Assembly: GCA_949775045.1 (NCBI GenBank)
Contig: OX459096.1
Coordinates: forward strand, 42,014,959 to 42,078,958
Direction of reading: 5' to 3'
Length of the DNA: 64,000 bases
Source of the DNA: Metridium senile
Lineage: Eukaryota > Cnidaria > Anthozoa > Actiniaria > Metridiidae
The position numbers were made by a program, and so were the translations under genes. Shown in pieces: positions 63,093-64,000 of the stretch (positions within the stretch are counted from its first letter, which is position 1; the number at the start of each line of letters is the position of its first letter). The notes under the pieces were generated by a model. That model was not told the DNA's origin and searched no databases. It was given only the letters and a program-made list of their open reading frames with translations.

Positions 63093-64000
63093 GATATAAC
63101 TGCGCTTTTTCTTCTTTTGTCTAATATTGCACACATTTTTACAAAATATTTCAAAACTTAAAATTTCCTTGATGAATTTTTTTCTTACCGCAGCATTGGC
63201 TTTTTGAAATAGCTACTCATCGAACCCTGCAGTTTTATGACCATTGATAGATTGGAAGATATCGAAAATAATTTTCAAAATAGGTAAACTTTTCGACCGC
63301 TTACTCAAGGCTCGCATTGTTTTGGTTGTCCGAGATCGCTATTGTCTATATTTTTTAATCAAGTTGTGAATTCCGATATGCATTGTCACCTCACAAACAA
63401 CACTTGACTACCGTTCGTTTATAGCCGAGCAGCTCCGAGTGTGATCGTTTGAATATTATATTGTAATGACAAAGGACGGTAACGCAATTCCAGCTGATAT
63501 GCTGTGCTTCGAATCTTTGCCCAGTGATTTTTCGCTTTTTACCAAGTTTAGTTAGAGGCATGTTATTCGAAGTACTGCATATTAGCTGGAATTGCGTTAC
63601 AAGCACCCATCGTAACCGTCCTTTGTCATTTATAATATAATATTCAAGCGATCACATTCGGAGCTGCTCGGCTAACGAACGGTAGTCAAGTGTTGTTTGT
63701 GAGGTGACAATGCATATCGGAATTCACAAATTGAGTAAAAAATATAGACAATAGCGGTCTCGGACAACCAAAACAATGCGAGCCTTGAGTAAGCGGTCGA
63801 AAAGTTTACCTATTTTGAAAATTATTTTCGATATCTTCCAATCTATCAATGGTCATAAAACTGCAGGGTTCGATGAGTAGCTATTTCAAAAAGCCAATGC
63901 TGCGGTAAGAAAAAAATTCATCAAGGAAATTTTAAGTTTTGAAATATTTTGTAAAAATGTGTGCAATATTAGACAAAAGAAGAAAAAGCGCAGTTATATC
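63093..64000. repeat. Long palindrome, >900 bp, running off the window
   Basis: The window ends with the inverse of 63093-63500: GATATAACTGCGCTTTTTCT at 63093 pairs with the last 20 bases. Pairing continues inward with few mismatches to GTAACGCAATTCCAGCT (63479) against AGCTGGAATTGCGTTAC (63584). A 15-17-base indel separates the arms near 63478/63601, and a weaker match (GCTTCGAAT / ATTCGAAGT) continues into the core. No transposase is seen; the outer ends may lie beyond the window. Confidence 0.93.

Overview
The window is nuclear DNA of an invertebrate animal. It is AT-rich, has few genes and is dominated by repeats. The clearest evidence for an animal is an intact two-exon homeobox gene (17715-19060) whose homeodomain is of the ANTP-class, NK-like type, closest by eye to the Bar/Tlx group. 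tRNA-headed SINEs, a decayed CR1-like LINE and Penelope-like terminal fragments fit a marine invertebrate such as a cnidarian, mollusc or hemichordate. The phylum cannot be fixed from this sequence alone. There is no sign of a bacterial, viral or organellar origin.

Layout. 1-9639 is a 6.53-kb tandem duplication. Each copy carries a long 26/27-bp minisatellite rich in CACGTG, about 1.2 kb of nearly identical unique DNA, and a 40-bp repeat array inside that unique DNA. The left end of the first copy is cut off by the window. 9640-17340 holds a SINE, C-rich tracts, several fold-back (MITE-like) elements, a second SINE, a Penelope-like fragment and a possible small gene or first exon (13665-13841) behind two TGACGTCA sites and a TATA box. 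17341-19060 is the homeobox locus: CRE site, TATA box, exon 1 with an eh1-like repressor motif, a 593-bp intron, and exon 2 with the homeodomain. 19061-31000 is mostly featureless AT-rich DNA. 31079-31825 is a diverged copy of a conserved promoter/5' UTR/first-exon block that recurs at 47.9, 55.5 and 61.9 kb. 32806-35115 is a 51/54-bp satellite that reverses orientation at about 34.58 kb. 35.1-47.8 kb carries simple repeats, a 54-57-bp GTT-rich minisatellite, fold-backs and a plausible intronless 96-codon gene (45103-45393). 47.88-62.58 kb is a cluster of local duplications: two forward copies, one inverted copy and a fragment of a roughly 3.4-kb unit, with a LINE remnant, a long TA run and a CCTGCTTG octamer array between them. 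63093-64000 is one arm-to-arm palindrome that runs off the window edge.

How it fits together. No operon-like or pathway-like gene set is present. The functional candidates are the homeobox regulator, probably a DNA-binding repressor, the repeated promoter/first-exon family, and two small ORFs. The most unusual property is the amount of inverted and tandem DNA at every scale, from a 57-bp hairpin to a 6-kb inverted duplication. Insertions shared or not shared between copies let part of the duplication order be read directly.
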